Part shown: positions 13,101 to 27,500 of the stretch, one piece after another | How positions within the stretch are numbered: position 1 is the first letter of the stretch | How the letters are laid out: each line of letters begins with the position of its first letter | DNA from: Chrysomallon squamiferum | Lineage: Eukaryota; Mollusca; Gastropoda; Neomphalida; Peltospiridae | Assembly (NCBI GenBank): GCA_012295275.1 | Contig: CM022672.1 | Span: forward strand, 12,940,495 to 13,004,494 | Length of the DNA stretch: 64,000 nt | Direction: 5' to 3' | Position numbers and translations under genes: made by a program | The notes under the pieces: generated by a model | The model's database searches: none | Told to the model about the DNA's origin: nothing | Seen by the model: only the letters and a program-made list of their open reading frames with translations

Positions 13101-16100
13101 GCTCGGGTTTCTCTGGTCGCGGCTGACCTGACAGGTGAGTCCTCGCTGCTCCCTGCGTCACCGTCACTCGACTCGGCAGGTCGACCGTGACGCGTGGACA
13201 TGAAGCGTCGCACCGCGGCCGACTTGGTTTTCTGACGTTTTATTTTAAACGTCTTGCGGCTCTTAGCATCCTGTCGCTGTAGCCGATGTTCCCGAGGCTC
13301 TGCGTCCATGCTAATCAGGGCATCAACGATGTCTTCGTCGTGGATTCGTCCTCGAGCTGGGAAAACAGAAAATAAATTGTTTTAAAGATTTCAAAAACTT
13401 GCGTGTGACAAAGACATATGCTAGTATATTTTTTGTTTTTTCTAATTAAAAACGTATGTGCAGTTATATCACTATTTCTTAAATGTAATTTTAAAATGAA
13501 CAACCACAATATCAGATAAATCAGTTATTTACCTTGGTGTTCTACGAACATTTTTGGACTTCCTTCTGCTTCAACAAGCACTAATGTTTCTAAAATTCAG
13601 TTTTAAAAAGATGAAAACAGAAATACATGAAATAATAAAATTAAAAAAAATAACTTTTCTACAATTTTTAAAAATTTATTTTTTCTTGTACCTACTAAAA
13701 AAATAGAAGTAAAAAAAACAAAACAAAAAAAACATATGTGTGTATATTATTCACCTCCTCCATTAGCAGTGTCTGTCTCCTCATTCTCAAAGATAACTCT
13801 GGCTGGCTCCTCCTGACTTGACTGTTTACTAAGATGTCCTCTCAAACATATTGTTGGCTGACGTTGTAATCGTGATGGTGAAGTTGGTGTAGGTGGTTCT
13901 GATAAATAAACAGGACATTTTTTTAAAATTTTTAATATTACCTAATCCAACTTACGCACGTTTGTTTCTTAAATGTAGTTTTAAAGGTAGATGAGGTTTA
14001 GAAATATTGGTATTGTAATTTTATAATTTCATTTCCAACATAATTCTATTCACCAGTAATAACAAATGACTTTAGATCTAGTTTTTGAGGAAATAACATT
14101 ATTTCAAATTTGACAAAAGCAGCATGAAGCAATAAATAACTTTATTTAAATAACATAAGACCTCTCAGTCCTGTCTTCATCATTCTATCAAAGACTGACA
14201 AAAATTTGAATAAAAATCATATTACCTGGTGATTCATCATCCATGGTACTCTTTCGAGTAAACTTTTCGAGGATTTTGCTTCCATCCTTAGCCGTGATGC
14301 GTTTACTAGATTTGCGACGTGCGACAGACGGGCTGCCGTTGCCATCACTTGAACTGATAGCGATGTTCCTCACTGGAGGACTTGACGTAATGCTGGACTG
14401 AGAAAGAATGGTGCCTGAAAATTCAGCAAAACTTTACTTAAAAACCAAAAGTCACACTAATGTCTGGTAAAGGTAGATAACAATAAAATTTTCAGTGCTT
14501 TTATGATTAAACAAAATCTACTGAACTGCTGAAAATATTAATAAGATGATGTAATGACATTTTTTTTCTACTTACATGTAATTATCAGGTTAGTTTGTCT
14601 TTTTCACTTCATCATTCCTTGATGTAAAATTTTTACTCTAGTATCAATTTCAGTTATTTTATATTGCTTGGCAATTCCAAATATTTCAGTAAATACTTTG
14701 GGAAAAAATGATGCCCTGTCTCAAAAATTAAGAACATTCAGAAACAGACTGACTTGTTGTAAAAATAAGAAAAATAGAAAAGTTCAATTCTTTTTATAAC
14801 AAATAGAAACAACAGAGGAAAATAATTCCTGTTATAACAAAAAGAAAAAGACTCATTCCAAGTTCTGTAAGGATGAAAATTCTGTTTACAACTGACCTCT
14901 GCTGGCTCTTTTTCCAATTCCACCCAGGCTGGGTTTAGGGAGTCCAATAATATCTGCTGCAAACTCGGTGACGCTGGTTTGACGATGACGTTCTGGGATC
15001 TGGTTGTTGGTGAAATCTGACCTGTCCGTGGCAAACGTGGTTGTTCTTGATCTGCTGCTACCTACAGTTAATAAAACCATTTCATTTTATCTTCACTTCT
15101 TATACAGCCAATAACATCTCTGGATATAAAGTTCTTATCAGATAAATCAGTCCTTCCATTCAGAAAGAACTCAGATATATTTATCATACTGATTGCTGTA
15201 AAAGTAATGTTTTCAGTTTTTGTGATCCTAATATATCCAGATATCCTAAGAAAAAGAAAAACCAAACATAACACATCACTTTGAAGTTTTAATGATATGA
15301 ATAAAAGACAGCCAAAAACAGGTTATCAGTAAAATAATTACTTAAATTCAACAACTAACATAATCATATCATATCTTTGTTAGAAATAAACAATTACACA
15401 GAAATCCTGTTTATAAAATTTTAGTTATAAAATTTCTATTGTTTTTAAATAACGCTTTAGAAATTCTATTTGTTTTAACAAAAGGAAAATCAACAAGTTA
15501 GAATTATAGTATAAAGGACTCACCAGTGCCCACATGAAATATTTCTTCTTTAAGCTGTTTCAGTTCTGTGGCCAGATGCAACAGAATTGTTCCTACAGAC
15601 TTGGGATGAATGTAGCTGAAACCTTTCAGTTTATCCTTGATTGTCGTCTGAAGATAAAACTCTTGTGCGGTGTCACAGTTTACTCGCATCATCTGTAGAT
15701 AAAACATATTAACATCTGATTTCATCTAACACTAATACAATTTACAGTCTTAAAAATAATCATATTCTAAACATAATGGTGCATTTTAAATTCTAAAAAT
15801 ACTGATTAAATTTATATTTTGTATTTATCTACATTATAATTTTTGTTTATCATTATAATACTGTTTAAGTCCATGAAACTTTATTTCAGTCCTGTTTCAT
15901 TTTATTTAGTCTAAAACATTTTTTATTAAAAATCAATATTATTTATTTTTAGTCATTTATTTTAATACTATTTCATGTTATTTTGTGCAGATTATGACTC
16001 TAACACTCACCCTAAACTGAATAAATGTTTGAAGGAGCAGGAACAAAGATGGACGATGAGTGACCACAAAGTCAAGGAACTTCCAGAGAGGCAATCCTGT

Positions 16101-19100
16101 TTTAAAATAACATCAATCCATAGTGTCAATACTACTAATACTACTAATATTACAACAATTTCTTTATTTATTTTTTATTACTGCTACTATTACTTCTCTT
16201 ATTTCTATCACCAACACAACTACTACTACTACTATCATTATCATTATTATTATTATTAAATTTAAAATTACTTGTGTATCTAATTAACAGAGAGAAACTA
16301 TGGACATAGACAGTATCCATTTATAAACTCTATCTGACAAAAATCTTTAAAAAGTTTGACAAATCAATACATAAACCTGTTCCAGTTCAAATTAAAGTTT
16401 AAAACCAGTTAAATCTAACGGTTCTTTAAAACAATATTTTTAAAATATGTATTTATATATTTCACCACACTGTTTTATGTAAAAACAGTTTTAATAACTT
16501 AAACTATACATGTAGTAGTCAGGTAAACAACCTTTGCCTTTTGTTGCAAGCATCTGAATACATTTAGCCACTCTGTGCCATTCTGGAGCCAACTGTCGGT
16601 CGAAGCATATCAAGAGTATTTCCAGACCTACAGCAACAATAATACATAAATTAATCTTCACTGTTTTGGTGATTTTTCCATCTATCAGCAGGATTTGTGT
16701 ATTCATAAATTATAATTTCATAAATGATTATATATTATCTAATAATCAAAGGTGAAAATTATGTGACAGACTGAAAACCATTTATTCAAAATTTTGAAAC
16801 TGGAATCTTTCGTTATTGTTTCTCTGTTGTGTTCATAATATTTTTTTTTTCTTTCACACATACAATTAACAACAATGACAATAAGATTATGTCTATAATA
16901 TCGATGGTTTCTGCATTTGCACTTTAGTTATTTCCTCAAGAGCTTTTACTGTATTCTAAAATCCAGGACTGTTAAAAGCACAAAAAGAATATTTTTAATA
17001 TTAGTTTTATTTCAACAACCAGAACGTGGAAATACATATAAATGAAGAAATATATACAAATGAAAAAAATATATATCTCTTTGCCTTTCTCACTCAATCC
17101 AGACAACACTAAAATCTGATTTTACATCTTCATTCACCACCATTATCTCACAACACTGACCTGCAAACGCAACGTCCAGCTGATGCTCATTGGCTGAGGA
17201 GTAGCTTTTGTCGTGAGAGATGCTGCCACTACGACTGTACTCGTTGGCAGCCTTAGTACTGTTCTGTACTGATGGTTTGTGTGATGAAGGCATCAACAAG
17301 CCAATCACAGCATTGAGGACAAACACAACATCTGTCTCTGACAACTTTGGAGTGTCTAAATGAAAGAAAAACAAACATGAGAAATGTGTTACTGAAAGAT
17401 GAAATTAATAATGATGTAAGATAATATTTGTAATACTGAATTACAAACAGAATAGAAAATGCAATATTTTTCCAAGCACTATGTCTGTTTCTCATAACTT
17501 TGGAGTGTCTAAAATGAAAGAAAAGTAGACATGAAATGTGTTCTGAATGTGGAAGAAATTAATAATGATGTAAGATAATATAAACTGATTTCTTGATTTC
17601 ATGATTAGAATGATATTTTTATGGAATAATTAGTTTTTATTAATTTAATAATTAACAATAACTGAATGTTTTGAAACTATTTTAGCTTTAGATTTCCCAT
17701 ACCTCTGCGACCACACCCGACTCTGATGGACAGAGGGAGAATGAAGTTAAGAAGTAGATTCATGACTCTGTCAGCTGACTGAAAAGCTGCAGGTCCTCCA
17801 CAGATCTGTTCAAGGGAACACTGATCCTGTTGAAAAACAAAAAGATTATTGTATCATAAATTAAGAAAAGCAAAGTGGTACTTGAAATTTAGATTGCATT
17901 TGTGGACAGTCATTGAAAGAAATATTTATTATATTTAAAGAAAACCATAAAATATAAACTCTGTTCAAGATACCAAATTTACACAAACATGCACACTTAC
18001 TATGTTTCTGCATGCATTTAATTCATGAAACAGTTAAAAACTAGCTTCTCTAACACTGAATATTTTTCACTTAATAACCATTTTTTTCAAAATCTCAAAT
18101 ACTATTTCATAAAATCTCATTTCGTATAACATAAAATCTACTGTTTTTATTTTGGAACAGACTTTCATACATTTAAAAAGTTCAGCTTTGCCAAGAACTA
18201 ATAACAAAAATTAATTTTTAAACCTACCCCTAAAGCCATCATCTGCATGGCAACAAGCTTAACAACAGAGGAACAGAAGATGGGTGGAACATCTCTGTAA
18301 TCTCGGCCGGTGTGGACATTGCCCATGTTGTCAGTGTAGACACCTCCAGACAGCAGAATGCTGATCAGAACATTCACTAGAGTCTGAAAACAAAAGTTGA
18401 TATGGGTTTAAAATCACTGAGACAAAACTGATATTATCTTACAAATAGTTATTCCATTATTTATATATCCAATGAAATTAATCAACTGAATGAGTGCAAA
18501 ACTGAAAATACCCAGTGGTAAAAGATTTTGGTCTTCATTTAGTTAATACGAATAAATCAAGAAAATTTCAGTTTCTAATTTCTGTTTGTATAGATAATAA
18601 TGAATAGAACAATAAACAAATTTGTTTTTGTTAGGATCATTAAAAAATTTTAAAACTTTAAAAATTATAATTATATGTAGGTTATACATAACAATTTCCA
18701 AACACCTTAAAATTTTAGTAAATACCTTTAGGTGAGGTAGATGAGCAATGTACAGAAATTTTCTCAAAGTTAAATAAACTCCTAAAATGTAAAATAAAAC
18801 GTGAATTAAAAAAAAAAAAATAAAACATTTAAATCTTGATGAACAATCATTCAATAATTATTTTCTTAACTGAACACCAAGTGATGGCCTATCAGGTGAG
18901 TTAACATTAAATTTAAAGTTGTCATTTCATTAGAAACAAATACTAGTGTTTAAGAAATATATTGTATATACTAGTCTTTAAAAAAGAACGCTAATGTTTT
19001 TCAACTTATTCAAATTATTTTTATTTAAAAGCAAACTGATTATGCATTCATGAAATCATAATCTCAGTGTTTTTTTTTCAATATACATAGTTTAAAGTAT

Positions 19101-21465
19101 AACCTAAATAAGATGTCTTATTTTTCTTAACACGTAAAATGTAATATATATATAAATTATCACTTTACCTCTGAGAATCTCAGCAGCTGCTTCCCAGTCA
19201 ACTTGTTTCTAGAAAAAGAAAATAATAATTATTTCAAAAAAAAAAAAAAAATGTAAGTATTATAGCTACATCATTCAACAGTACAGAAAAAAACATTTAA
19301 AGTTAATACCTTGTTTCAGTAAATAAATACAATTATTAACAGAGAAATTAAGATTATAACATCAAAGATTTGTTTCATCTTAAACACATATCTCATAATC
19401 TCAACTTCTCTGTTAATATCTGTGTACATCAGAATATGTACTATAAAATATACAGACAGGCAGAAATAAGAAAGGAATTTATTAAGCTTTTTCATTTATG
19501 TAATTTTCCACAGAGTCAAATTTAACTTGATTAAATTGGAATTTCTTCTCAAAATGTATGTTAGAATGTAAACATGTATCTAAATACAGACACTTTTGAA
19601 TGTTTTAATTTTCTGAGCTAAGTATAATTCAACACTTACACGCAGTACTGATTTCTTGTAGACCTTTGTGAAGAGTCGATCTAAACGCCTCAAGATGAGA
19701 TTCAACGCTGGTCTGATGAGTTCCTGAGACCAGTCAGTGGTTGGTAAGATTTCTGTCATGTATCTGTGAAAATTAGAGTTAAAAAATCCTCAGTGTAAAA
19801 GCAATAAGTTTTGTGTAGTAGTAATAATACAGTTATATAAAGTATCTTAAAAAGGATTTTTAAATTATCTTATTATAAAAATGAAAGTCAAGATGCTGAA
19901 ATTTTTAAATTTTAATTTATCACGAAAATGTAAATATACTTGTTTTCTCATTATTGACCACAAACAACAAAAATGTTGTGAAAACAACACAATCTGTACA
20001 TACATTGTTTCAGAAAATAACAAGTCTGTATTTTAGTGATCACAACAATCAGATATCAGTAATGATATGTCATATGTAAAAACACTATATATATTAATTG
20101 CTTATACTTATTAAAATAAAATAAAAAGAAGATTTAGCCTTTAATTGTGTTATTAAAAGTATTATAAAGACTGCCAAGTATGATCTAGAGTAAAAAGTAA
20201 ATTTTTAAAGAATAAGAATGTTTTGCCTCTGTAATCCTGTGCAAGCCATGGTCAGTGGATCGTACGGTGCAAGTTTCAGCATTGTGTGTGCTATTTCAGC
20301 TAGCCTCTGAAAAATTAAATTAAACAATAACAACAAGAACATTAATTAAAGTCATAAAGTCTAAATACATAATTTAAAATATCACATGTAATATTTTCAG
20401 ATCATTTCAAACCTATTAAAACTTGAATAACAGCCATATTAAATTCAGTTTATATTGTACTATTTTACATAGGCAAATATTTTTTTTTTGGTAAAAGATA
20501 TACTGTATCACAACAAAATACACAAAAGAATACAATTTTTTAAAATGTCCAAATTTAATACACTTTAACTGTTTATCACTTCAAACAATATAATTAATTC
20601 AACTGTTCTTTTATACAAAGCTGACATTTGTACTGAAAATATATCACAGACAGCCAATCTGCACACAAAGTAAAACTGTAACAACAGAACTGTACACTTA
20701 CATTGTGTGTTTTGTAATCAAACAGTTCTGGAGGTCTGAATGACGGATCAGCTAAGATCTTGCGAATTTCTTTAAGTCGATTCACACAGGTGGTGTAAAA
20801 CTCAGCCAGAATAGCAAGAAGAGAGTCACGTGGTTTGCGGAATTCATTCCGAAGTTCAATGTCGTCTGGATCAGGAGCAAATGTTTTTCTTCTCCCTTCT
20901 TCCATATGTCTTGTGTAACTATTATGAAATCAGTGTGGAAAACATTTTGCAAACACTGTTTGTTAATTTTACACAAAGACTCTTTTACTACTAATTTAAT
21001 ATATGTATAAGTAACAGAAAAACAGAGACTGCAAACAGTAAATTGACACCTACATATCTTTCCTTTTTCTCTATCAGATATATATGCACATTTTCAAAAA
21101 TAGTTTTAAAAAAGCACAAACACACACACACACACACACAACACACAAATTTACAAAAACACATTACAGATATGTGTAAAAATATTAATAACAAGATGAT
21201 TTAACTGAAATATTCAAAATATTTTTAGATAAAGAGAATAAAACATTATACCTTGCATGTGAATCTTCACGGTCATCACCTGTCAGTGAATGCACACTGT
21301 GGTTCTGTACTGGTTTCAGATTTGAACTCACAATATCCAGCGTTCTCTGTGGCAAAGCCATGTTTCTAAAACAACAAGAATAATTGTAAAACACTAAATA
21401 TATGTACACACACAGACACATAATCTATATATTTATATATCTCTATATATATATCTATATATATT

Positions 21466-21527
<62 letters not shown>

Positions 21528-24500
21528 TTACTACCAAGAGGAGGTAAAGTTAGTGTACCTAGTGAAGTATTCACAACAGCTGATCAAAGCTTTCAGACTG
21601 GAGGCAATGCTGGTGATGGTTGCTATCTCGGCTCTAGCAGAACTTGGGTTGTCTCTCTGTGTCGTTTCCTTCTTCAGATTCTGTAGATACCTTGGCACTA
21701 TCACCTCCAGTATTGTCTTAAATATGAGAATATAAAATAATTTCTAAATGCAATTAAGTCCATGAAATTACCAAATAAAATGTATGAAAATCTAAACTAA
21801 ACTGATTGTAAAAAAATATATAAAATTAAAAGGATGGAAAGGATTTTTTTTTAAATAAAATGTCCAGATATATCTTTTGATCATTCATTTGGCCAATTCC
21901 AAGAAATTAATATTAATTGTTATTAAAATATTATGAAAGAAAAATAATCTTTGTTACATTTTAATTATAAAAATTATTAACACTGTCACCTTATATATTG
22001 TTTATATTTTCTGTTACTTTTAAATGCTTTTATTTTTTTTCACTGAAACCGTTATTGTTTTATCATAACAGACATTTTGGATATCAAAATTAATATTCAG
22101 TAAAGCTATTAATATAAGAGAAACATGGGTTCAGTAATGAATACCAGTGAGAACAAAACTATTTACTAACCAACATTTGACTGCTCCGATATGAGTCTGG
22201 TGCATAGGCAATCACAGTTATACACATATTTATCATATCCAACATGTTGAGAGTGTCTGGGTCATTCTCATAGCAGAAATCCTACAAAAAATTAAGAGAA
22301 TGAATTAAATATATAATACAGATAACTTTTAATACAAAATTCCCTTTCCTAATTCAAATACAGCAAGAACATCAGAAAACAAAATGATTCCATTTTACTA
22401 AAAAAAAAAAAAGTGTATATATACACACACACACACATATAGATATATATATTTTTATAAATAATAACAATGACAGTAACAAAAAAAATTAAAAAAATTA
22501 TGTCCCTTTCATGGCTTATGTTAAAATTTAAAGTGAAAATACTAGTCAATACTTCTAAAACATTTTATTAATACTATCTGAACATCTATATTTGACTTGT
22601 AATTTTATTCTTAAAAAAACACTAACCAGTGCAGAAAGAGGCTTTGGTCCTTTAACAAGATCTAGCAAGCCAAGATTGTCAGGACAGTCCTTCTCCAGTG
22701 ACACCAGCAGCTTAAAGAATGCATTCGGCTGAACCTACATAGAAATTGTAAATACATGTAAAATTTTATAAATTTTCACTGTATTACTTGACACAAATAA
22801 CAAAATACACATATCATGTGTTGATTAAGCTAGAGTTACAAATGGGAAGATAAGTCTATGAATGTTAAAATATTAACCAAAAAACCCTGCCAAAAACCAA
22901 GAAAGCAAGCATTTAATGAGGTAGGGTTTTATATATACACACACACACACTTTATTTTTGTTTTTCATCTATTTATTTATTATTTTTAATAGTATAGTAT
23001 TTATCATTACCATCATTTTTATCATTAGGAGTAGCAGTAGTAGCAGTAGTAGTATTTACCATCATCACCACCATTATCATTGTCATTATTATCAGTAGTG
23101 CTAGTATTTAACTTTTGGGAGGGCTCTACCTCAAACAAAATCTTAAAATATTGTAATAAATGAAAGTTTATTTAATCTATTCTATTTAATATTTTTACAT
23201 TAGCTGTGTGATTTTTTGAGAGCAGAAATCCAGAGTTGGCAGAAACATCAGACTCATCTTATCAGTTAAAAACAAGGAATATTTTATAAGCAATTTGTCA
23301 AGAAAGTATGTAACTAGGGCCTTTGATACCCAACTTAGGAGGTCTAGATGGAATGGATACATACGTGCTACAACAGAATTGATATTTATTTAGTAGTTCT
23401 TACTTTGTTACAATCAATAATCCCACTGGCAGCTGATGTCATATCAAGAATTGGTGCCACACTTCCAAACATCTGCAGTATGAACGGTTTCCTGTGAAGG
23501 ATGTAGAACTGACGACATACAAAGTGGATGGCTTTCTTCAACACTAAGTTAGGCTGGTTGTTGCTGTATACTCTCAGCAGAGTTGGCATCACATACAGAA
23601 ATCTGTAATAAAAAAGTCCACTGGAGAAGACTGTTTGTAATTATCTACTAAAATGTATTTGCTGCTTTAATATGTATCAATGTGCAATCAGTGTACAGCC
23701 AATGTATTTGAATTGTTTAATATATGAAACAGTATTAACCATGAAACAAATGCATTGCAAAGTATTATTTAGAAATAAACATCAAGAAGCAAATTAGTTT
23801 TAAAAAAACAAACAAACAATAAAACAGATAATGAACTAAAATAACTATTAAAGGAAAAAACAAAACAAGATCATTTTATCTAACCACAACACTGAAAATG
23901 ACATTATTTTTTGAAAGTTCTACTTATAAGTCCGGAAGAACATTTTTATTTTTATAAGAAACTGTAGATTGTTTTGGGGATTTTCTTTTTTCATATCTTT
24001 TAATTAAATCCTTACCCATTTGATGAAAATATGTGTTTGAAGTGCTTGGATGTGTTAATAATGGAAGCCAGACAGTATCTGAGAATTGCAGTGTCTTCAA
24101 ACAACAACACTATGGTTCCATTGAGGACATTCAGAAACAGAGGTAGATCATTTGACCAGGCAAAGGTGCTAGACATTGAGTTAAACATCGTTGTCATCAG
24201 CTGAAAAATAAAAATTCTTATATAGAGGATTGGCAAAATAAAGATTATTAAATGAGGTTATTAATTAAAATAAACTGTTGCATATTGAAAAATGCATTTC
24301 TGGGATAAATATAATAGAACATCTGGAATAAGAATATACTTTGATTTTTCATATTCATGGTATCTACTAACACTAAACTGATTTATAAACTTTTGATGTT
24401 TTACTTTTATTTTTATTTGACTATTGGCCATAATTGCATTAACCCTTTTTATTTTAATATTTTAATTAAATTAAAATACCTTTGCCCATGAATACTTGTG

Positions 24501-27500
24501 GAGGGTATCCAATCCATATAGTTCCTGAAAAATAAACAATATAAAATCAGTATTCTATCTTATTATATTAATTATATTAGTTATAAAATAACTGATAGTG
24601 ACAAAGGTAATATTTTTAAACAATTTTTTTCTTATTTATATTATGTTATGTTATTATATATGTAACATTATTTTAAGAAAACACATTTTAAAGGGCAAAA
24701 CATTCAAAGAACAGTAATAATAATGAAATGATTACTTGAATCTTTGTTTCTAGTTTTCCTGTGGTACTTGGAAAGATTTGTTTTCTTCTTTTAATTTATT
24801 TCTTTATTTTTGCTATTAGTATTATTTAAACTTTTAAAGGATTGAAATATTTTATAAATTTTACAAACATTTTAGCAGTAGATAACATCTTTGAAAATCA
24901 CTGTTCCAATTTTAAAGATTTTGTGTGTTTAATTTGTCCAAGCCCTATTCTTTTTGGTTTTTTTTAAGAAATTCTATTTTTCTAACACAACACTTAAAAC
25001 TTTCAGATAAATTATTATTCGAGGTCTAACATTACCTTGCCCCATTCTCCTTGATACAAATCAAATTCTGCTTCCAGTGCTTTGCGAGGGAAAGCTGGAT
25101 GTTTCAGAAATTCTTCATGCAGAAATGACACATGATTTTGTAGCTGAAATTACAAAATTAAAAAGAATTATTAAATTATTTATCAAGTCTAAACATGTAA
25201 AAAAATAAATGTTGATTAAAAATCTGGATATATCATTGCATAATATAAGAATTTAAAAAACAAAATGTATTGACGGTCACCATTAAATGAATTAATTATT
25301 TATAATCATAAAACAGCTATGTAAATGATTTCAAATTTCATGGAATATGCTTCAAATACAGAAATGTCGACTGAACAAAAAAACTTTTCATTTACCTGGT
25401 GGCTGGGGGTACTTTCCAGAACAGTGGATGTGAAAAGAACTTTTCCTACTTCAACAAACTTCAGTGTGAAAACCTGCAAAAGTAAAATAAAAATAAATGC
25501 TGAATGAATGAATAAATACTTAAAGAATGTTTAAAGATACACTAGCACACAAAATTGGGTAGCTAACCAGTAAATGTTAGCTACTTGTACCATTTTAATG
25601 TACAAATTATAAAGTATATTAATATTTAACCTTTTTTATAACACTGTTATTAACAGTACTGCTCAAATAAAAATATGAATAAATTATTTAATGAATGTTT
25701 AAAGCTACACTAGCACACAAAATTCTTCAGCTGTTGGGTAGTTAACCAATAATTGTTCAAGTGTTTCAAATACACTTATTAAATAAACAGTTTATTAATA
25801 AAATTTCAGCCACAATATTAAAAATAAAGAAAATGAAAATTAGGATACATTTAAAACCAAGAAACACACTGAATTTATTTCTACCATTTTAACTTACACA
25901 TTATAAAATATATTAATTTCATAACAGTAATGCTAAAAGAAAAATATGTTTATAAAAATGTATTATAAACACATTATCATAAACTATCATTCAGTTGTCC
26001 TGTCATGCCAAACTAAGTAGATAACATACTCTTTTCTGCAGAGCCAAGGATGCTGTCTCTGGATCCATGTGCACCAAGCTAAGCTGAGGGTAGAAACTAC
26101 GACGGAAGAAATAGTAGTCTCTCACATACGCATTCATATTCTGTGGTTGGTCTGCAGTAGAGAAAAATTCATTTTTTTTCACAGTAACTACCACCATTAT
26201 TTTCATAGTATACCAGTCAGTAAGGAGTAAACAGAAATTTGACTTTTAGATTACCTTGAAATGTAAAATGGTCAAATGATATATATAACAATAACAGGAG
26301 TAATTCATTGCATGTCCTTTTATGAGATTCCACTGGTGAATGTTTTTCAAAACTGCTACTGGTAATGTAACAATATAGGCCAATAGTTCATTTTCAAATA
26401 TTAGTGAAAACAACTGAAAACAACATAATAACAAGTCTAAATTCATCCCAATCATTCTGAAAAAAAAAACTATCCACTGAAAAATGTATTCAAAACTTAA
26501 GGAAATTAAAAATACGCCTAGTTGTTGTAATTTATATTTACATATTACACTGAGACCTTTGCAGAAACCACTTATTTAGTACTAAATTAATAAAAGAACC
26601 AGACAAAACTTCTTCTACATCTTGTTAGTAAAGCCATTGAAAATTATATTCAGAGCTTCAGAAGGATAAAAACTAATCCTAGATCTTGTCATTTAACATG
26701 TAAATATATTTAGAAATATATAAAAACAACCAATTTACAACTAAAATAATACTGACGAGTTTTTGTGTCCACTAAGAAATGTGTATCATGTTGGTCCTCT
26801 GGAATGTTGAAGAACTCCAAACTTTCCTGGAGAATGTGACTGAACTGAGTATCCTAATAAATAACAATAAAAATAATTATTTAATGTACACAAACATTCA
26901 GAAGTACTAAATTCACATCTTTGTAAATAACAATCTCATAAAGTAAATAAACAAATACACAGATACACAGACAAAGATCTACAGGATGTTGTTCTTGTTT
27001 TGTTTTGTTATTTCACTTTTATAGTCAACATTAAATTCAAAATACATAAACTAATAATAAGAAATAATAAATAAATACATAAATAAATATATATGTATAT
27101 ATTTAGGACAGCTAAGAAGATTTCATTTTACAATAAGTGAAGTTTTCTCCTCACCTCGTGTATGGGCAGCTGGGATGGGATACTGGACAAATCAGGTCCA
27201 TGTACCAGAATCTTTTTGGCACAAGCCACATTGGCTGACACCAACAAATATGGCTAAAAAAATTATTTAACAAAATGAAAATTATAAATATTATTTACAT
27301 AAATACATTTGGAAAATACAGTATTTTAAACATCAAAATAAAATATTTTAAAGATTAGTTCAGCTTTAAGACTGGGCACTGACTGTAAACCAAAACCAAA
27401 TAAAGACAGACATACATCATTCAGTATTTTTAATTTTCAGAATATGTCAGACTTAATTATGTTAGACAGAAGTTTGATAAGTCTCAAGTTATTGATCTTT

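Larger units (their letters stand above)
15524..18383 (-). other. UNC80: UNC80 exons 50-55 (residues 2764-3039)
   Basis: Exon 50 18228-18383, 51 17703-17826, 52 17161-17355, 53 16532-16627, 54 16011-16096, 55 15524-15692. Sequence includes [100 protein letters not shown] and [15 protein letters not shown]. Human counterparts (VILVCFERQLGSQW, LALWDFLDFIVRTR) are clear. This is the last helical-repeat block before the low-complexity tail. A decayed copy of the exon 52 5' end lies just upstream of exon 52. Confidence 0.95.

Noticed and set aside
13005-13190. Plus-strand ORF near 13 kb
   Set aside because: Shadow of the GC-rich exon 60 on the opposite strand.
15975-16259. Plus-strand 94-codon ORF ending in Tyr repeats
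   Set aside because: Antisense to exon 54 running into triplet-repeat DNA.
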